Position numbers and translations under genes: made by a program. The notes beneath the pieces were generated by a model that had not been told where the DNA came from, ran no database searches, and saw only the letters and a list, made by a program, of their open reading frames with translations. Below are positions 35,327 to 43,425 of a stretch of 64,000 bases of DNA, one piece after another (the first letter of the stretch is position 1; each line of letters opens with the position of its first letter). Origin of the DNA: Gordonia soli NBRC 108243 (GTDB taxonomy: Bacteria; Actinomycetota; Actinomycetes; Mycobacteriales; Mycobacteriaceae). The stretch lies in NCBI RefSeq assembly GCF_000334455.1, contig NZ_BANX01000034.1, positions 1 to 64,000 on the forward strand, written 5' to 3'.

Positions 35327-36625
35327 TTGACCACCGACACCACGACGGGGCCGGAGACCGAGAAGGTCTACAGCTTCCAGGACGAGGACATCCAGCGGGC
35401 GCGCGATCTCGTCGGCATCTACCACGCGGTCCGCAAGCGAGAACAGTTCTCGCGGGCGAGCCCGGACGTCATGCGCGCCTTCGCCCGTAGCTATGGCGAC
35501 GACAACCCGCTGTTCGTCGACGAGGACTACGGACTCGACACCAGGTGGGGCGGGCAGATAGCCCCGCCGATGATCAACATCGCCGTGACCAAGGACCTGC
35601 TCGCCGACCCGATCCCGCGTGATCAGCGACGGCCGCCGTTCCGCGGTATCCACGTCTTCGTGTCGGGTAGCACCACCGAGTGGTACCGGCCCGTGTACGA
35701 CGGCGACACGATCTACTCGTTCGAGGGATTCGACGACGTCGAACTCAAGGAGTCCGAGTTCGCCGGACGATCGCTGGTCGTCACCAGGATTCACGTGCAG
35801 TTCAATCAGCGCGCCGAGGTGGTGCAGATCCAGCGGGTCATCACCATCCACACCGAGCGGCACGAATCGAAGAAGCGCAAGAAGTACGACACCATCGAGC
35901 GCGCGACGTACACACCCGAGGAGATCGAGGCGATCGACGCCATCTATGCGGCGGAGCGGCGTCGAGGATCGGCGACCCGCTGGTTCGAGGACGTGGAGGT
36001 CGGCGAACGTCTGCCCGCCATGGCCAAGGGGCCGCTGACGGTCACCGACATGGTGGTCTTCCATTCGGGTGGTTACGGTTTCGCGCCGTACACGCCGTGC
36101 ACGGGACGACTCTGGCATCAGAACCGCAACCGGATTCGCGCGTTCTACATCCCGAACGAACAGGGGGTCCCCGACGTCGCGCAGCGAATCCACTGGGATG
36201 CCGAGTACGCCACATCGATCGGACTGCCGGCATCGTACGACTACGGCATGATGCGTGACTGCTGGCTGACGCACTATCTGACCGACTGGATCGGTGACGA
36301 CGGCTGGGTCGAGTCGATGTCCAGTCAGATGCGAAAGTTCAACTACCTCGGTGACACCCACACCTTCTCGGGCGAGGTAGTCGGCAAACGCACCGACGGC
36401 GATCGGCATCTCGTCGACATCGAGTTCCGCGGGACCAGCCAGCGCGGTGAGGTGACCTGTCCGGCGACGGCGACCGTATCCCTGCCGAGCCGCACGTCCG
36501 AGGTCGCGGGTCTGCGGCTGCCGCCGCCCGAGTTCGAGGCGATCGCGGCGCGGATGCTCAAGCGGCATGGCGAACTGCGACGCATCCGACGGCACGATGC
36601 CGCGGTGGCCGCTGCCGCCGACTGA
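35327..36625 (+). CDS. Double-hotdog MaoC/FAS1-type acyl-CoA hydratase-dehydratase
   Basis: A 432-aa protein with two hotdog halves. The N-terminal half (about 20-190) looks like a FAS1-type dehydratase domain ('IQRARDLVGIYHAVRKREQF', 'RAFARSYGDDNPLFVDEDYG'). The C-terminal half (about 215-410) contains 'FEDVEVGERLPAMAKGPLTV' and the MaoC-type 'TFSGEVVGKRTDGDRHLVDI'. Double-hotdog MaoC proteins hydrate bulky enoyl-CoAs in steroid side-chain breakdown, feeding a retro-aldolase such as the DUF35-thiolase fusion at 2490. TTG is the likely start at 35327, set by GAAGGAAG six bases upstream; TTG is rare in this window. Confidence 0.82.
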   Translation: MTTDTTTGPETEKVYSFQDEDIQRARDLVGIYHAVRKREQFSRASPDVMRAFARSYGDDNPLFVDEDYGLDTRWGGQIAPPMINIAVTKDLLADPIPRDQRRPPFRGIHVFVSGSTTEWYRPVYDGDTIYSFEGFDDVELKESEFAGRSLVVTRIHVQFNQRAEVVQIQRVITIHTERHESKKRKKYDTIERATYTPEEIEAIDAIYAAERRRGSATRWFEDVEVGERLPAMAKGPLTVTDMVVFHSGGYGFAPYTPCTGRLWHQNRNRIRAFYIPNEQGVPDVAQRIHWDAEYATSIGLPASYDYGMMRDCWLTHYLTDWIGDDGWVESMSSQMRKFNYLGDTHTFSGEVVGKRTDGDRHLVDIEFRGTSQRGEVTCPATATVSLPSRTSEVAGLRLPPPEFEAIAARMLKRHGELRRIRRHDAAVAAAAD

Positions 36626-36751
36626 CTGTTCGACCGTCGGAGCGGGCGGGCGGGAGATCGCGACACCGGCTCGTCGCGAGGGAATGTGAGCCGCGACCAT
36701 GAGAGCATCCGAGATGGCGTGTACGCGTGGCCCGAAGGGGGAACTGACCGT

Positions 36752-37519
36752 ATGGAACTGAAGGACAACACCTTCCTGGTCACGGGAGGGGCGTCCGGCC
36801 TGGGCGCCGCGACCGCGGAGGCGATAGTCGCCGGTGGCGGTCGGGTGATCATCGCCGACCTGCCGAGCTCCGACGGAGAGGCGACGGCCGATGCTCTGGG
36901 GGCCGCGGCGGTGTTCGCCCCGGTGGACGTCACCGACGAACGCAGCCTCACCGAGGCGCTCGATGCCACGGCGTCGCACGGTCCGTTGCGCGGGGCGGTG
37001 CACTGCGCCGGACGCGGAGGCGACCGCCTGAGAATCCTCGACAGGTCGGGTGAACCTGCTCCGCTGCAGAGCTTTCGGGATGTGCTCGAGGTCAACCTGA
37101 TCGGCACCTACAACGTCCTCCGACTCGCTGCTGCCCGGATCGCGCGTTCCGAGCCCGTGGACACCGAGCGCGGGGCCATAGTGCTGACAGCTTCTGTGGC
37201 CGCCTTCGACGGCCAGATCGGTCAGACCTCGTACACCGCGTCAAAAGCGGCCGTGCACGGGATCACGCTGGTCGCTGCACGGGATCTCGCGAGCGTCGGC
37301 ATCCGCGTCAACACCATCGCTCCCGGTACCTTCGACACACCGATGCTCGCCCGACTGCGCGACGACATCCGCGAGGGACTGGCCGCGTCCGTACCGTTCC
37401 CCAAGCGCCTCGGTGCACCCGAGGACTACGCCGGGATGGCCGTGACCCTGCTGCAGAACGCCTATGTCAACGGCGAGACGATCCGTCTCGACGGCTCCAT
37501 CCGGATGGCGCCCCGATGA
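36752..37519 (+). CDS. SDR-family 3-hydroxyacyl-CoA dehydrogenase (HSD10-like)
   Basis: A 255-aa SDR, paralogous to the one at 5033. It has 'LVTGGASGLGAATAEAIV', 'HCAGRGGDRLRIL', and catalytic Ser plus Tyr-x3-Lys in 'TASVAAFDGQIGQTSYTASK'. The 'FDGQIGQ' element again indicates a 3-hydroxyacyl-CoA dehydrogenase. The C-terminal 'VNGETIRLDGSIRMAPR' is complete. ATG 36752 was chosen from the domain start. Its stop overlaps the start of the crotonase gene (ATGA), giving a hydratase-plus-dehydrogenase pair in one transcript. Confidence 0.9.
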   Translation: MELKDNTFLVTGGASGLGAATAEAIVAGGGRVIIADLPSSDGEATADALGAAAVFAPVDVTDERSLTEALDATASHGPLRGAVHCAGRGGDRLRILDRSGEPAPLQSFRDVLEVNLIGTYNVLRLAAARIARSEPVDTERGAIVLTASVAAFDGQIGQTSYTASKAAVHGITLVAARDLASVGIRVNTIAPGTFDTPMLARLRDDIREGLAASVPFPKRLGAPEDYAGMAVTLLQNAYVNGETIRLDGSIRMAPR

Positions 37520-38310
37520 GCGACGAGCTCGAACGCCCGGACCCGGTCGACGGGGTGCGGATCGAGGCGTCCGACGGGATCCTGGTCATCACGATCGACA
37601 GACCGGAGCAACGCAACGCGATGACCAAGGCGGCCGCTCACCAGATCGCGGCGGCGTTGGATCGCCTCGACGCCGATCCGGAACTCGCCGCCGGGATCCT
37701 GACCGGAACCGCGGACACCTTCTGTGCCGGAATGGACCTCAAGCGCTTCGCAGAATCCGGTGAGCGCCCGATCGTCGAGGGACGTGGATTCGGTGGTCTG
37801 GTCGAGGCGCCGCCGGCGAAGCCACTGATCGCAGCGGTCGAGGGGTGGGCGCTCGGTGGCGGATTCGAGCTGGTGCTGGCCGCCGATCTCGTGGTGGCCA
37901 GCGACGGGGCGAGATTCGGCCTTCCCGAGGTCCGTCGTGGGCTGATCGCCCGGGCGGGTGGGATATTCCGAGCCACCCAGGTGTTACCGCGAGCGATTGC
38001 GTTGGAGCTGTTGCTCACCGGCGAACCGATCACGGCTGCCGATGCCCATCGGTACGGTCTGGTGAATCGAGTGGTGGCCGAAGGTGCCGCCGTCGCGGCC
38101 GCGCGCGAACTGGCAGCGGCCATCGCGCGCAATGCACCGCTGGCCGTTCGGGCGAGCAAGGCAGTGGCCCGACGGTCGAGGACGTGGACCGATGACGAGG
38201 CGTTCGAGCGGCAGCTGGAGTACACCGACGCCGTCTTCGCCTCCGCAGATGCCAAGGAGGGGCCGAGGGCCTTCGCCGAGCGTTGCGCGCCGAGATGGAC
38301 CGGCCGCTGA
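37516..38310 (+). CDS. Enoyl-CoA hydratase (crotonase), with both catalytic glutamates
   Basis: A 264-aa crotonase. Unlike the other three in the window, it keeps both catalytic glutamates: one in 'GWALGGGFELVLAADLVVAS' and one in 'FGLPEVRRGLIARAGG'. The oxyanion-hole segment is 'DTFCAGMDLKRFAESG'. It is therefore the best candidate for a true 2-enoyl-CoA hydratase. Its start overlaps the SDR stop (ATGA). It ends 46 bp before the convergent flavin reductase gene. Confidence 0.93.
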   Translation: MSDELERPDPVDGVRIEASDGILVITIDRPEQRNAMTKAAAHQIAAALDRLDADPELAAGILTGTADTFCAGMDLKRFAESGERPIVEGRGFGGLVEAPPAKPLIAAVEGWALGGGFELVLAADLVVASDGARFGLPEVRRGLIARAGGIFRATQVLPRAIALELLLTGEPITAADAHRYGLVNRVVAEGAAVAAARELAAAIARNAPLAVRASKAVARRSRTWTDDEAFERQLEYTDAVFASADAKEGPRAFAERCAPRWTGR

Positions 38311-38356
38311 GCGCTCTCGCGCGTCGCGCAGTGCGAGGGCACCCGCGACAGGCCGG

Positions 38357-38893
38357 TCAGCGGCCGAGATGGCTGTCCAGCAGCAACTGTGCAGTGGAGG
38401 TGTAGTCGCCGTACCCGCCGCGGAAGAACAGCAGGGGACGCTTCGCCGACGCGACCGTCAGGTCCTGCACCCGTCCGACGACGAGGAAGTGATCGCCGAG
38501 CTCGACGGTCTTCTCGATGGCGCAGTCGACCCAGGCGACAACGCCCTCGAGGATCGGGTTCCGGTGGTCGGAATGTGACCAGCGCACATCGCTGAACCTC
38601 GCGGCGCCCTTCTTGGCCATCTGTCGACAGAGCCATTCTTGGTCGGAGGCAAGTGCATTCGCACAGAATCGACCGGCATCGAGGATCTTCGGCAAAGTGG
38701 ACGAGGAACGGTCGACCAGGAAGGACACCAACGGCGGGTCGAGCGACACCGACGTGAAGGACCCGACCACCATTCCGACCGGATCGCCCGCGGGGAGGGT
38801 GGTCGTCACCGCCACGACGCTGGTCGGGAAGTTGCCGAGCACGTCACGCAGGTATCGCGCCTCGAAAGAGCGACTGGATTCGGCGTCGATCAT
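38357..38893 (-). CDS. Flavin reductase component of a two-component monooxygenase (HsaB-like)
   Basis: A 178-aa flavin:NAD(P)H oxidoreductase of the HpaC/HsaB type. The flavin-binding segment is 'GDPVGMVVGSFTSVSLDPPL' and the C-terminal part is 'DHFLVVGRVQDLTV' and 'PLLFFRGGYGDY'. It would supply reduced FMN or FAD to the oxygenase encoded just upstream at 39071. The domain runs from about residue 15 to 165. The start at 38893 was chosen from the usual length; the open frame extends upstream without similarity. It is the last gene of the leftward HsaD-HsaA-HsaB-like set. Confidence 0.89.
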   Translation of the reverse strand: MIDAESSRSFEARYLRDVLGNFPTSVVAVTTTLPAGDPVGMVVGSFTSVSLDPPLVSFLVDRSSSTLPKILDAGRFCANALASDQEWLCRQMAKKGAARFSDVRWSHSDHRNPILEGVVAWVDCAIEKTVELGDHFLVVGRVQDLTVASAKRPLLFFRGGYGDYTSTAQLLLDSHLGR

Positions 38894-39070
38894 CGATTCA
38901 TCCTGTTCTGCCGTCCTCGTGGCAATCGGTGTCCTCGGGGGTCCCATTCGGTCCGTGGTGTCCACGGTCGACGATGTCGTCGGCGTTGCCGACCGGGCTC
39001 GACGACCCAGACGATCGGACGGTGGCCGGTAGGGTACGTCCGGACCGCCCACCGCCCGATCCCCGATGCC

Positions 39071-40261
39071 TCAGATGGTGACGAGCATCCCCGGCGGGGT
39101 CTCGAGTCCCAACTTGTGCAGGGCGTTCGAGTGGTACGCGACCCCGTCGACATGGATCATGTGCTGAAGTCCGACGTGTGCATCGCGCCAGTAGCGCTGC
39201 ATCGGACTGCTCTTGCGAATGGCGAGACCGCCTGACCTGGCGAAGATCTCGTCGACAGCCGATACGGCGCGCCACGCGCAGCGGACCTGATTGCGGCGCT
39301 GGTTCGATCGTTCCTCGATGGTCGGCGTACCGCCGCTCTCGATGATGTCGTGGAGCCGGCTGATGCCCTCGATCAGCTGGACTCGAGAGGCCGAGATCTC
39401 GGCTGCGGCCTCGCCCGCGGCATGCAACACGTAGGGATCGTCGCGGATCTGGACTCCGGTGACGGCCACCCGGTCCTTCTGGATCGCGAGATGCGCGGCG
39501 AGGGCGCCTTCGCAGATGCCGATCACCGCCGCCGTGATGCCCAACGGGAACATCACCCCGAAGGACAGTTTGTAGACCGCTTCAGATCGTTCCGAACGCG
39601 CCGAAGCGGTGCCATCCGAGATGTCCGCCTGGGTGACCGTTCGATACGCCGGGACGATCGCCTGGTCGACGATGACGTCCTTGCTACCGGTGCCGGAGAG
39701 CCCCACCACATCCCATGAGTCGTCGACGAGCGTGTAGTCCGATCTGGGCAGGACGACGTGTAGGACCTCGGGTGGCATGACCGGCGCGCCGGTCCCCGAG
39801 CCGTCACCCTTGAGCGCGCCGAGGAAGTCCCACTGACAGTGGTCGGAGCCGGACGAGAACGGCCACCGTCCGCTGAGCACGAAGGAGTCGTTCTCGATCG
39901 GCTCGGCGACTCCGTTGGGCATGTAGGGCGAGGCCACCCAGGTGTCGGGGTCCTCGCCCCAGACCTCCTGTTGCAGTCGGCGATCCAGCTGTGCGAGCTC
40001 CCAGGGATGGACGCCGACGACGCCCGCGACCCAGCCGGCGGCCGGGTCGGCTGCCGCAACGGCCATCACGGCCTCGGCGAAGTCGCGCGGGGTGGCCGCG
40101 TAACCACCGAAGTCAGTGGGCTGCAAGAGGCGGATCACACCGGTCTGGCGGAGCAGCGCTGCGGTCTCGTCGCTCAGTTTGCCCAACTGTTCGTTGGTCT
40201 CGGCCAGGGCGGCGAGTTCCGGGGCCAGCTCCTCGATGCGCTTGACTACTTCATGTGTCAT
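39071..40261 (-). CDS. Flavin-dependent aromatic monooxygenase, oxygenase component (HsaA-like)
   Basis: A 396-aa oxygenase with the acyl-CoA-dehydrogenase fold, using reduced flavin from a partner reductase to hydroxylate a phenol to a catechol. It aligns by eye along its length with mycobacterial HsaA: 'TGVIRLLQPTDFGGYAA', 'GWVAGVVGVHPWELAQLD', 'VWGEDPDTWVASPYMPNG', 'VVGLSGTGSKDVIVD' and 'MQRYWRDAHVGLQHMIH'. This makes a phenol-to-catechol step likely. The catechol would go to the extradiol dioxygenase at 49267. ATG 40261 ('MTHEVVKRIEELAPEL') is chosen from family length. Confidence 0.9.
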   Translation of the reverse strand: MTHEVVKRIEELAPELAALAETNEQLGKLSDETAALLRQTGVIRLLQPTDFGGYAATPRDFAEAVMAVAAADPAAGWVAGVVGVHPWELAQLDRRLQQEVWGEDPDTWVASPYMPNGVAEPIENDSFVLSGRWPFSSGSDHCQWDFLGALKGDGSGTGAPVMPPEVLHVVLPRSDYTLVDDSWDVVGLSGTGSKDVIVDQAIVPAYRTVTQADISDGTASARSERSEAVYKLSFGVMFPLGITAAVIGICEGALAAHLAIQKDRVAVTGVQIRDDPYVLHAAGEAAAEISASRVQLIEGISRLHDIIESGGTPTIEERSNQRRNQVRCAWRAVSAVDEIFARSGGLAIRKSSPMQRYWRDAHVGLQHMIHVDGVAYHSNALHKLGLETPPGMLVTI

Positions 40262-40382
40262 GCCGGCGTACCTCTGACTTCCTTGATCGATCGATGCCCG
40301 CAACGGCGGGATGTCCAGATTGTGGAGCCGGGGTGTGGTGCTCCGGCCGACGACTTCCGCTCAGTGGGAACCATGCGGGTCA

Positions 40383-41246
40383 TCACGACAGGTCCCGCGT
40401 CAGGAATTCGTGCGTGACACGTTCGAACTCGCGCTTCTTCTCGATCTGGATCCAATGTCCACAGCGGGAGAAAGTGTGCAGTTCGATGTTCGGTACCCAC
40501 CTGTTCGCCAGATGAGCCTGGTCGTAGGGCAGCATGCGGTCCTCGCGACCCCAGAGCATCAGGGTGGGCGTGGTGATCGTCTCGAGATGCGTCCACAGCG
40601 GTGTGTAGTCCTCGCGCAGTGCCGGATTGAACATCGCTCCGAAGACAGCCCTGGTGCGGTCGAGCACACCGTCTGCGGTCGCGTTGGCGAATCGCCGGTC
40701 GACGAGTTCGTCTGTGACGAGTGCCTGATCGTGGACCATCGTGGTGACCCACTCGACCATCCGCTCCCGGGTCGGGTCCTGCAGAAACGCGAAGAGGCGC
40801 TGAAAGCCCTCACTGGGTTCGGTCTGGAACAGGCTGAGGGACAGACCTCCCGAGCCCATGATGGCCATCCGTTCGACCCGCTCGGGCAGGTGCGCGGCCA
40901 TCTCCGCCGCGATGGCCCCACCCATCGAGTTGCCGATGACGACGGTTGATCCGATACCGAGTTCGTCCAACAGACGGGCGATCCACCGGGCCCCCGACAA
41001 TGTGTAGACCTCCTTGAGTTCCGGGAGCTGCGTGCCGCCGAACCCGGGGAGATCGGGCATCACGACGCGGAAGTGCTCGGCGAAGAACGGGAGGTTCTCC
41101 CCGAAGTTCGACCACGCCGTGACCCCGGGGCCCGACCCGTGGAGCAGGAGGAGAGGAGGTCCGGAACCTGCCTCGTGGTAGAGGAATTCGACGCCGTCGA
41201 TGGTCGCGGTGGCGCGAGTGTTCTCGTAGGTCAGCGCGCTGGACAT
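40383..41246 (-). CDS. Alpha/beta-hydrolase, meta-cleavage-product hydrolase type (HsaD/BphD-like)
   Basis: A 287-aa C-C bond hydrolase. The oxyanion loop 'LLLHGSGPGVTAWSNF' is diagnostic for meta-cleavage-product hydrolases. The triad is Ser107 ('VIGNSMGGAIAAE'), Asp236 ('LWGREDRML') and His264 ('SRCGHWIQIEKKREF'). It would hydrolyse the yellow ring-cleavage product into a 2-hydroxydienoate and an acid. It is first of a leftward group with the HsaA- and HsaB-like genes, 121 bp upstream of the former. In the classical order the dioxygenase gene lies with these; here it is at 49267. Confidence 0.92.
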   Translation of the reverse strand: MSSALTYENTRATATIDGVEFLYHEAGSGPPLLLLHGSGPGVTAWSNFGENLPFFAEHFRVVMPDLPGFGGTQLPELKEVYTLSGARWIARLLDELGIGSTVVIGNSMGGAIAAEMAAHLPERVERMAIMGSGGLSLSLFQTEPSEGFQRLFAFLQDPTRERMVEWVTTMVHDQALVTDELVDRRFANATADGVLDRTRAVFGAMFNPALREDYTPLWTHLETITTPTLMLWGREDRMLPYDQAHLANRWVPNIELHTFSRCGHWIQIEKKREFERVTHEFLTRDLS

Positions 41247-41397
41247 GGTCGTGTCGAGCCTTTCGTCGGAGGCGTCGGATGGTCGGCGTCCGGACTCCGC
41301 GGGCGCCCTCGCGTCGCCCGACCGTAAGTCGACGGAGTCGTTCTCCGGCGCCGTGGTCCCGGACAGCGAGACCGCGCGAGTTCCGATCGTCACAGCA

Positions 41398-42255
41398 TCA
41401 GGACCGCGGACCGAGTACCTGTGCGAGCTGACCGGGGACCATGACCGCCGGGCGTGCCGTCGGCCGTGGCCGCTGCGGGGTCGCCAGGCGACGCGAGATC
41501 TGTGCTGCTGTACGGATGACGTGGTGTTTCATCTCTGGGATACCGGCGAGCCGCTGGGGTCCGCAGATGCTGACGGCCGCGATCGGTTCGTCGTACTCGA
41601 TCACGGCGGCGGCGACGCATCCGACACCCGGCACCGCCTCGGACCGTTCGGTGGCGTAGCCCAATCCGCGGATCGAATCCAGGGCATCGCGCAGCGCCTG
41701 GGGTTCGTGGATGCTCGCGCGTGTCTGTCGGGGGAGTGCATGGGCGACATAGTCGTCGACGACACTCGGGTCCGACTGTGCGAGCAGCACCTTGCCCACA
41801 CCGGTGCAGTGTGCCGGTAACCGGCCGCCGATGCGCGAGGGCAGCCTGGTGCCGAATCCGCCGCTGATCTTCTCCAGGTAGACCACTTCGTGACCGTCCA
41901 GGACGGCGAGATGGACGGTGTGCCCGGTCATGCGACTCAGGTCGTGTAGGTGCGGTGCGGCTGCTTCCGTCAACCGTCTTCGCGTACCCACCTGGCTGCC
42001 GATCTCGAACACCCGCAGCCCGAGGCTGTACTCGTTGTCATCCCGGGACACCCATCGGGCGGTGACCAGTTGCTGGAGGATGCGATGCACCGACGACCGC
42101 GGCAGTCGGCTCCGCGCGGTGATCTGCCCGAGGGTGAGTCGTCCGGACGAGCGTGCGAAGACGTCGAGTATCAGCACGACGCGATCGACCATGCCTGCCG
42201 GCACGTCCCCGGTGGGGAGCGGATCAGCGGACACCGACGGCACCTCCTCGGGCAC
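41398..42255 (-). CDS. IclR-family transcriptional regulator
   Basis: A 285-aa regulator with an N-terminal winged helix (about residues 22-85; 'LTLGQITARSRLPRSSVHRI') and a C-terminal effector domain (about 100-265; 'HCTGVGKVLLAQ', 'GYATERSEAVPGVGCVAAAV'). IclR proteins often activate or repress aromatic and hydroxyaromatic catabolic operons in response to pathway acids. The start is GTG 42255 with GGAGGG upstream. It lies 151 bp downstream of nothing but its own divergent promoter region and 151 bp upstream of the hsaD-like gene in the same direction, so it may control that group. A Pro-rich tail follows the effector domain. Confidence 0.9.
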   Translation of the reverse strand: MPEEVPSVSADPLPTGDVPAGMVDRVVLILDVFARSSGRLTLGQITARSRLPRSSVHRILQQLVTARWVSRDDNEYSLGLRVFEIGSQVGTRRRLTEAAAPHLHDLSRMTGHTVHLAVLDGHEVVYLEKISGGFGTRLPSRIGGRLPAHCTGVGKVLLAQSDPSVVDDYVAHALPRQTRASIHEPQALRDALDSIRGLGYATERSEAVPGVGCVAAAVIEYDEPIAAVSICGPQRLAGIPEMKHHVIRTAAQISRRLATPQRPRPTARPAVMVPGQLAQVLGPRS

Positions 42256-42279
42256 GACACTCGCCCTCCACTTATAGCA

Positions 42280-42293
42280 CTTATATAACTATG
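42280..42293. promoter_or_regulatory. Operator-motif copy in the divergent IclR/NorE-like promoter region
   Basis: CTTATATAACTATG matches the 9608 palindrome at 11 of 14 positions, with one half-site (AACTATG) intact. It lies 25 bp upstream of the IclR start and is preceded by a direct repeat of CTTATA (42271 and 42280). The stretch is AT-rich in an otherwise GC-rich window and is probably a promoter. Confidence 0.4.
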
Positions 42294-42438
42294 ACAGCGA
42301 GCTTTAGCATCGATCGACTCTGGAGTCCGGCCACGGAGCGATCGCGTCTCGGTGAGCGGAAGCGCAGGTGAACCGCGTCACGGGGGCCACCACACTGGGC
42401 GGGAACCAGTCGTTCGTGAAAAAGGTGAGGAGGCGGGT

Positions 42439-43080
42439 GTGGACGAACTGACCGACTCATCGACCGACCTGGAGCCACCGACAGACAGCGGTTCCGAGAG
42501 CGGCCCCAGCCCCGCCGAATCCGCGGGGCACATCCCCGGGGAGGCCGGCCTGTGGGTGTTCCTGATGGGCGACATGATCATCTTCGCCGTCATGTTCGTC
42601 GCCTTCCTGGTCGACCGAGCCGCAGCCCCCGCGGGATTCCGTGCGTCGCGAGAGCAGGTCGATCTCACGATCGGGCTGACCAACACCATGGTCCTGCTGG
42701 TCAGCTCCCTGCTCGTGGTGATCGCTCTCGACGCGGCCAGAGCAGGCCGATTCAGGTCCGCGACAACGGCATTCGGCGCAGGAATCGGATGTGCGCTGGT
42801 CTTCACGATGCTCAAAGCCGCCGAGTACACGCACCTCGTCGCCTCCGGCCACGGACCGGATGCCGATCCGTACTTCATGTGGCTGTTCATCCTCACCGGA
42901 GTCCACCTCGCTCACGTCGTGCTCGGGATCGCAGTGCTGGCCGTGCTCGTGTCCCGAACCCGCAGACGGGTGCCCGTCGACGGGGCGGGCCGGATGTTCT
43001 ACGAAGGTGGCGCCTGTTACTGGCATCTGGTCGATCTGCTGTGGATGGTCTTGTTCCCACTCGTGTACCTGGTGGCATGA
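42439..43080 (+). CDS. Cytochrome c oxidase subunit III-like membrane protein (NorE-like)
   Basis: A 213-aa protein with about five membrane helices after an acidic, Ser/Pro-rich tail of about 30 residues. 'GEAGLWVFLMGDMIIFAVMF' opens the first helix, and 'HLAHVVLGIAVLAVLV' and 'GACYWHLVDLLWMVLFPLVY' match the heme-copper oxidase subunit III / NorE family. No catalytic oxidase subunit is in the window, so it is not a complete oxidase. NorE proteins accompany nitric oxide reductases but also occur alone. GTG 42439 follows AGGTGAGGAGG. It precedes a subunit-IV-like protein and a KstD-like flavoprotein, perhaps helping move electrons from the latter to the respiratory chain (speculative). Confidence 0.85.
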   Translation: MDELTDSSTDLEPPTDSGSESGPSPAESAGHIPGEAGLWVFLMGDMIIFAVMFVAFLVDRAAAPAGFRASREQVDLTIGLTNTMVLLVSSLLVVIALDAARAGRFRSATTAFGAGIGCALVFTMLKAAEYTHLVASGHGPDADPYFMWLFILTGVHLAHVVLGIAVLAVLVSRTRRRVPVDGAGRMFYEGGACYWHLVDLLWMVLFPLVYLVA

Positions 43081-43081
43081 C

Positions 43082-43354
43082 GTGACGGCAATAGGGACGA
43101 TCGCCCGGATTCGGTACGTACGCACCTGGGTGTTGCTCGTACTCCTCGCAGTGGTCACTCCGATCATCAGCGTCGAGACGCATGCGGGCACCGCGGCGGC
43201 CGTGGTGGTCCTGGCGCTGGCTGCGTACAAGGTCCGCCTCGTCGGGCTCGACTTCATGGAACTCCGGAGTGCGCCTCGCGAACTCCGCTGGGTGTTCGAG
43301 ATCTATTGCGTCGCGCTGTGGGTGGTGCTGGCCGGCGCTTTCGTCCTGCTCTGA
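43082..43354 (+). CDS. Cytochrome c oxidase subunit IV-like small membrane protein (NorF-like)
   Basis: A 90-aa protein with three hydrophobic helices ('TWVLLVLLAVVTPIISVE', 'AAAVVVLALAAYKVRLVGLD', 'WVFEIYCVALWVVLAGAFVL'). 'AYKVRLVGLDFMELR' is the prokaryotic subunit IV/NorF signature. GTG 43082 starts one base after the NorE-like stop, indicating tight coupling. It would form a membrane pair with that protein. No metal ligands are evident. Confidence 0.82.
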   Translation: MTAIGTIARIRYVRTWVLLVLLAVVTPIISVETHAGTAAAVVVLALAAYKVRLVGLDFMELRSAPRELRWVFEIYCVALWVVLAGAFVLL

Positions 43355-43425
43355 GGCGCACCCCCGGGGCGGATACAGACGGTGCCGCGCGAGCGGCTCG
43401 ACACGACAACAACAGGAGGATGTCG

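Noticed and set aside
35222..37003. A 593-codon minus-strand frame opposite the MaoC-type hydratase
   Set aside because: No motif; the plus strand encodes a complete hydratase with a ribosome site.
42439..43354. A complete cytochrome oxidase or nitric oxide reductase operon
   Set aside because: Only subunit III- and IV-like accessory proteins are present; there is no catalytic subunit.
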